From NCBI RefSeq assembly GCF_900103585.1, contig NZ_FNHV01000019.1, positions 1-64,000 of the forward strand: DNA of 64,000 nucleotides, written 5' to 3'. Below are positions 62,700-64,000 of this stretch, piece after piece. This stretch comes from Streptomyces sp. cf386. Its GTDB lineage: Bacteria > Actinomycetota > Actinomycetes > Streptomycetales > Streptomycetaceae. The translations under genes and the position numbers were made by a program. Every line of letters starts with the position of its first letter. Position 1 is the stretch's first letter. The notes below the pieces were generated by a model. That model was not told where the DNA came from. It ran no database searches and was given only the letters and a program-made list of their open reading frames with translations.

Positions 62700-64000
62700 T
62701 CAGGACGCCGTGCAGGATCCGATCGCGGGGGCCGTGCCGGTGCCGTTCGTCATGACGGTGAAGCCGAAGCTGGTCGAAGCTCCGGCTGCCAGGCCGCCGT
62801 TGCCGTTCGGCCGCATCGTCATGATGTTGCCGCTGCTGTCCCAGGTGGGCGAGCCGTTCCAGGTGGCGGAGATCTTCTGCGGGGCCGTCACGGTGACGGT
62901 CGTCGTCCAGTCGCTGATCGCGGAACTCCCCGCGGTGATGGTGACCTTGCCGTTGAAGCGGTCGCTCCACTCCTCGGCCTTGCTGTAGGTGGCCGTGCAC
63001 GCGGCGCCGGGGGTGCCGCCCGAGGATCCGCCGAGCGCGGTCAGCACCGCGTTGTACGCGGGCTTCTTGGCGTAGTTGCCGTCGAAGAGCAGGGGCGTGC
63101 CGCCCGGGCGCCACGAGTACTTGTCGGTGACTCCCCAGACGGTGATGCCGGTGCAGCGCGAGACCGCCAGGCAGGCCCGCACGACGTTGCTGTAGCTGTT
63201 GGCCTGGGCCGTGCCCGAGCCCTCGATGTCCAGCTCGGTGATCTGCACGTCGACGCCGAGGTTCGCGAACCGCTGCAGGTTCGCCTGGTAGTCGGACGGG
63301 ACCGGGGAGGCGCTGTTGAAGTGGGACTGGAAGCCGACGCAGTCGATCGGTACGCCGCGTGCCTTGAAGTCCCTGACCAGGTTGTAGACGGCATTGCTCT
63401 TCGCGTTGACGCCGTCGGTGTTGTAGTCGTTGTAGCAGAGCTTGGCCGCCGGGTCGGCGGCACGGGCGGTGCGGAAGGCCTCCTCGATGAAGCCGTCGCC
63501 GAGCTTGTCCTGGAAGGGCGAGCTGCGCCGGGCGCCGCTGCTGCCGTCCTGGAAGGCCTCGTTGACGACGTCCCAGGAGTGGATCTTGCCCTTGTAGTGC
63601 TGCATGACCTGGGTGATGTGGTTGTTCATCGCCGATCTCAGGTCGGCGGTGCCCAGGCCGCCGACCCAGCCGGGCAGTTGGGAGTGCCAGACCAGGGTGT
63701 GGCCGCGGACCTTCATTCCCCTGCCCTGGGCGTGGTTCACGATCTGGTCGGCGGAGCCGAAGGTGAAGGTGCCGCGGGTGCGCTCGGTGGCGTCCCACTT
63801 CATCTCGTTCTCCGGCGTCACCGAGTTGAACTCGGTGTTGAGGGTCGAGACGTACGGGGCTTCGCCGAGGTGGTTCGCCGCGACCGCGGAGCCGAAGTAG
63901 CGGCCCTTCTCGGCGGCTGCCGCGCCGAGCGTGCTCGCGGCCTCGGCGGTGCCCGCGAGGGCGGTGAGGCCGGCCGTGGCGAGGAGCCCGGACAGGCCGA
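62700..64000 (-). CDS. GH10 endo-beta-1,4-xylanase with CBM2-like module, 5' end outside window
   Basis: The frame is open to the right edge; the end of a signal peptide is visible (GLSGLLATAGLTALAGTAEA), so only ~15-25 residues are missing. The GH10 domain reads FNSVTPENEMKWDATE, GHTLVWHSQLPGWV, IHSWDVVNEAFQD (acid/base E) and VQITELDIEGSG (nucleophile E), ending near VLTALGG. A short Gly/Ser linker then leads to a ~100-residue CBM2 module (CTATYSKAEEWSDRFNGKVTITAG, SWNGSPTWDSSGN-like Trp residues, final C for the disulfide). Secreted enzyme that degrades xylan, a typical Streptomyces xylanase A/B architecture. Confidence 0.93.
   Translation of the reverse strand, partial: GLSGLLATAGLTALAGTAEAASTLGAAAAEKGRYFGSAVAANHLGEAPYVSTLNTEFNSVTPENEMKWDATERTRGTFTFGSADQIVNHAQGRGMKVRGHTLVWHSQLPGWVGGLGTADLRSAMNNHITQVMQHYKGKIHSWDVVNEAFQDGSSGARRSSPFQDKLGDGFIEEAFRTARAADPAAKLCYNDYNTDGVNAKSNAVYNLVRDFKARGVPIDCVGFQSHFNSASPVPSDYQANLQRFANLGVDVQITELDIEGSGTAQANSYSNVVRACLAVSRCTGITVWGVTDKYSWRPGGTPLLFDGNYAKKPAYNAVLTALGGSSGGTPGAACTATYSKAEEWSDRFNGKVTITAGSSAISDWTTTVTVTAPQKISATWNGSPTWDSSGNIMTMRPNGNGGLAAGASTSFGFTVMTNGTGTAPAIGSCTAS

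Overview
The window is high-GC actinomycete DNA, almost certainly Streptomyces. The strongest marker is a tap/tpg telomere-maintenance locus (6775-8926), which is found on linear Streptomyces replicons. GTG starts, overlapping stop/start junctions and the families present (maleylpyruvate isomerase-type mycothiol enzyme, STAS-ANTAR regulator, LAxTG cell-wall anchor) agree. It looks like the inner edge of a chromosome arm or a large linear plasmid.

Left part, 1-20.1 kb, is accessory DNA. It opens with the tail of a type I-E-like CRISPR array whose last repeat runs into a Mug113/GIY-YIG-like gene. Next is a tightly packed three-gene set (1179-6512): a radical SAM enzyme, a small uncharacterised protein and a 1,335-residue protein with a PD-(D/E)XK-like N-terminus and a STAND-type ATPase. 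It looks like an Avs-like antiviral system with an unusual radical SAM partner. A ~140-bp inverted-repeat cassette follows, exactly where a tap gene lacking its N-terminus begins, then an intact tpg. A Tn7-like transposon core fills 9.1-18.2 kb: tniQ, a tnsA-like gene missing catalytic residues, tnsB broken by a frameshift and an amber codon, tnsC, and a second tniQ fused to five copies of a ~144-residue repeat. Behind it sit a zinc-ribbon protein and a PD-(D/E)XK-like protein.

Middle part, 20.5-36.5 kb, holds a secreted PQQ-type sugar dehydrogenase, an FAD monooxygenase, an Eis-like acetyltransferase, membrane and secreted proteins, an MFS exporter, and an oligopeptide/nickel-type ABC operon in decay. 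In that operon the binding-protein start codon is lost, permease 1 is truncated and carries a 39-bp tandem duplication, and permease 2 has a frameshift and a nonsense codon. Both ATPase genes are intact.

Right part, 36.5-64 kb, is more orderly chromosomal DNA: a PAS/GAF/PP2C phosphatase; an MFS metabolite symporter with a two-component system and an orphan TAXI binding protein; an aldolase/sugar kinase pair facing a TetR gene across a palindrome; an SDR-like gene whose stop codon is the CTAG target duplication of a 1.46-kb IS5-type element carrying an HflX-N-domain passenger; a sortase-anchored DUF1996 protein; a STAS-ANTAR regulator; a probable ether/glycerolipid cluster (lipid kinase, alkyl-DHAP-synthase-like enzyme, TetR, glycerol-3-phosphate dehydrogenase); and, at the right edge, a GH10 xylanase with a CBM2-like module cut by the window end.

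Most broken genes lie in mobile or accessory loci and several carry one-base homopolymer indels. Real decay and residual sequencing error cannot be told apart from the sequence alone.
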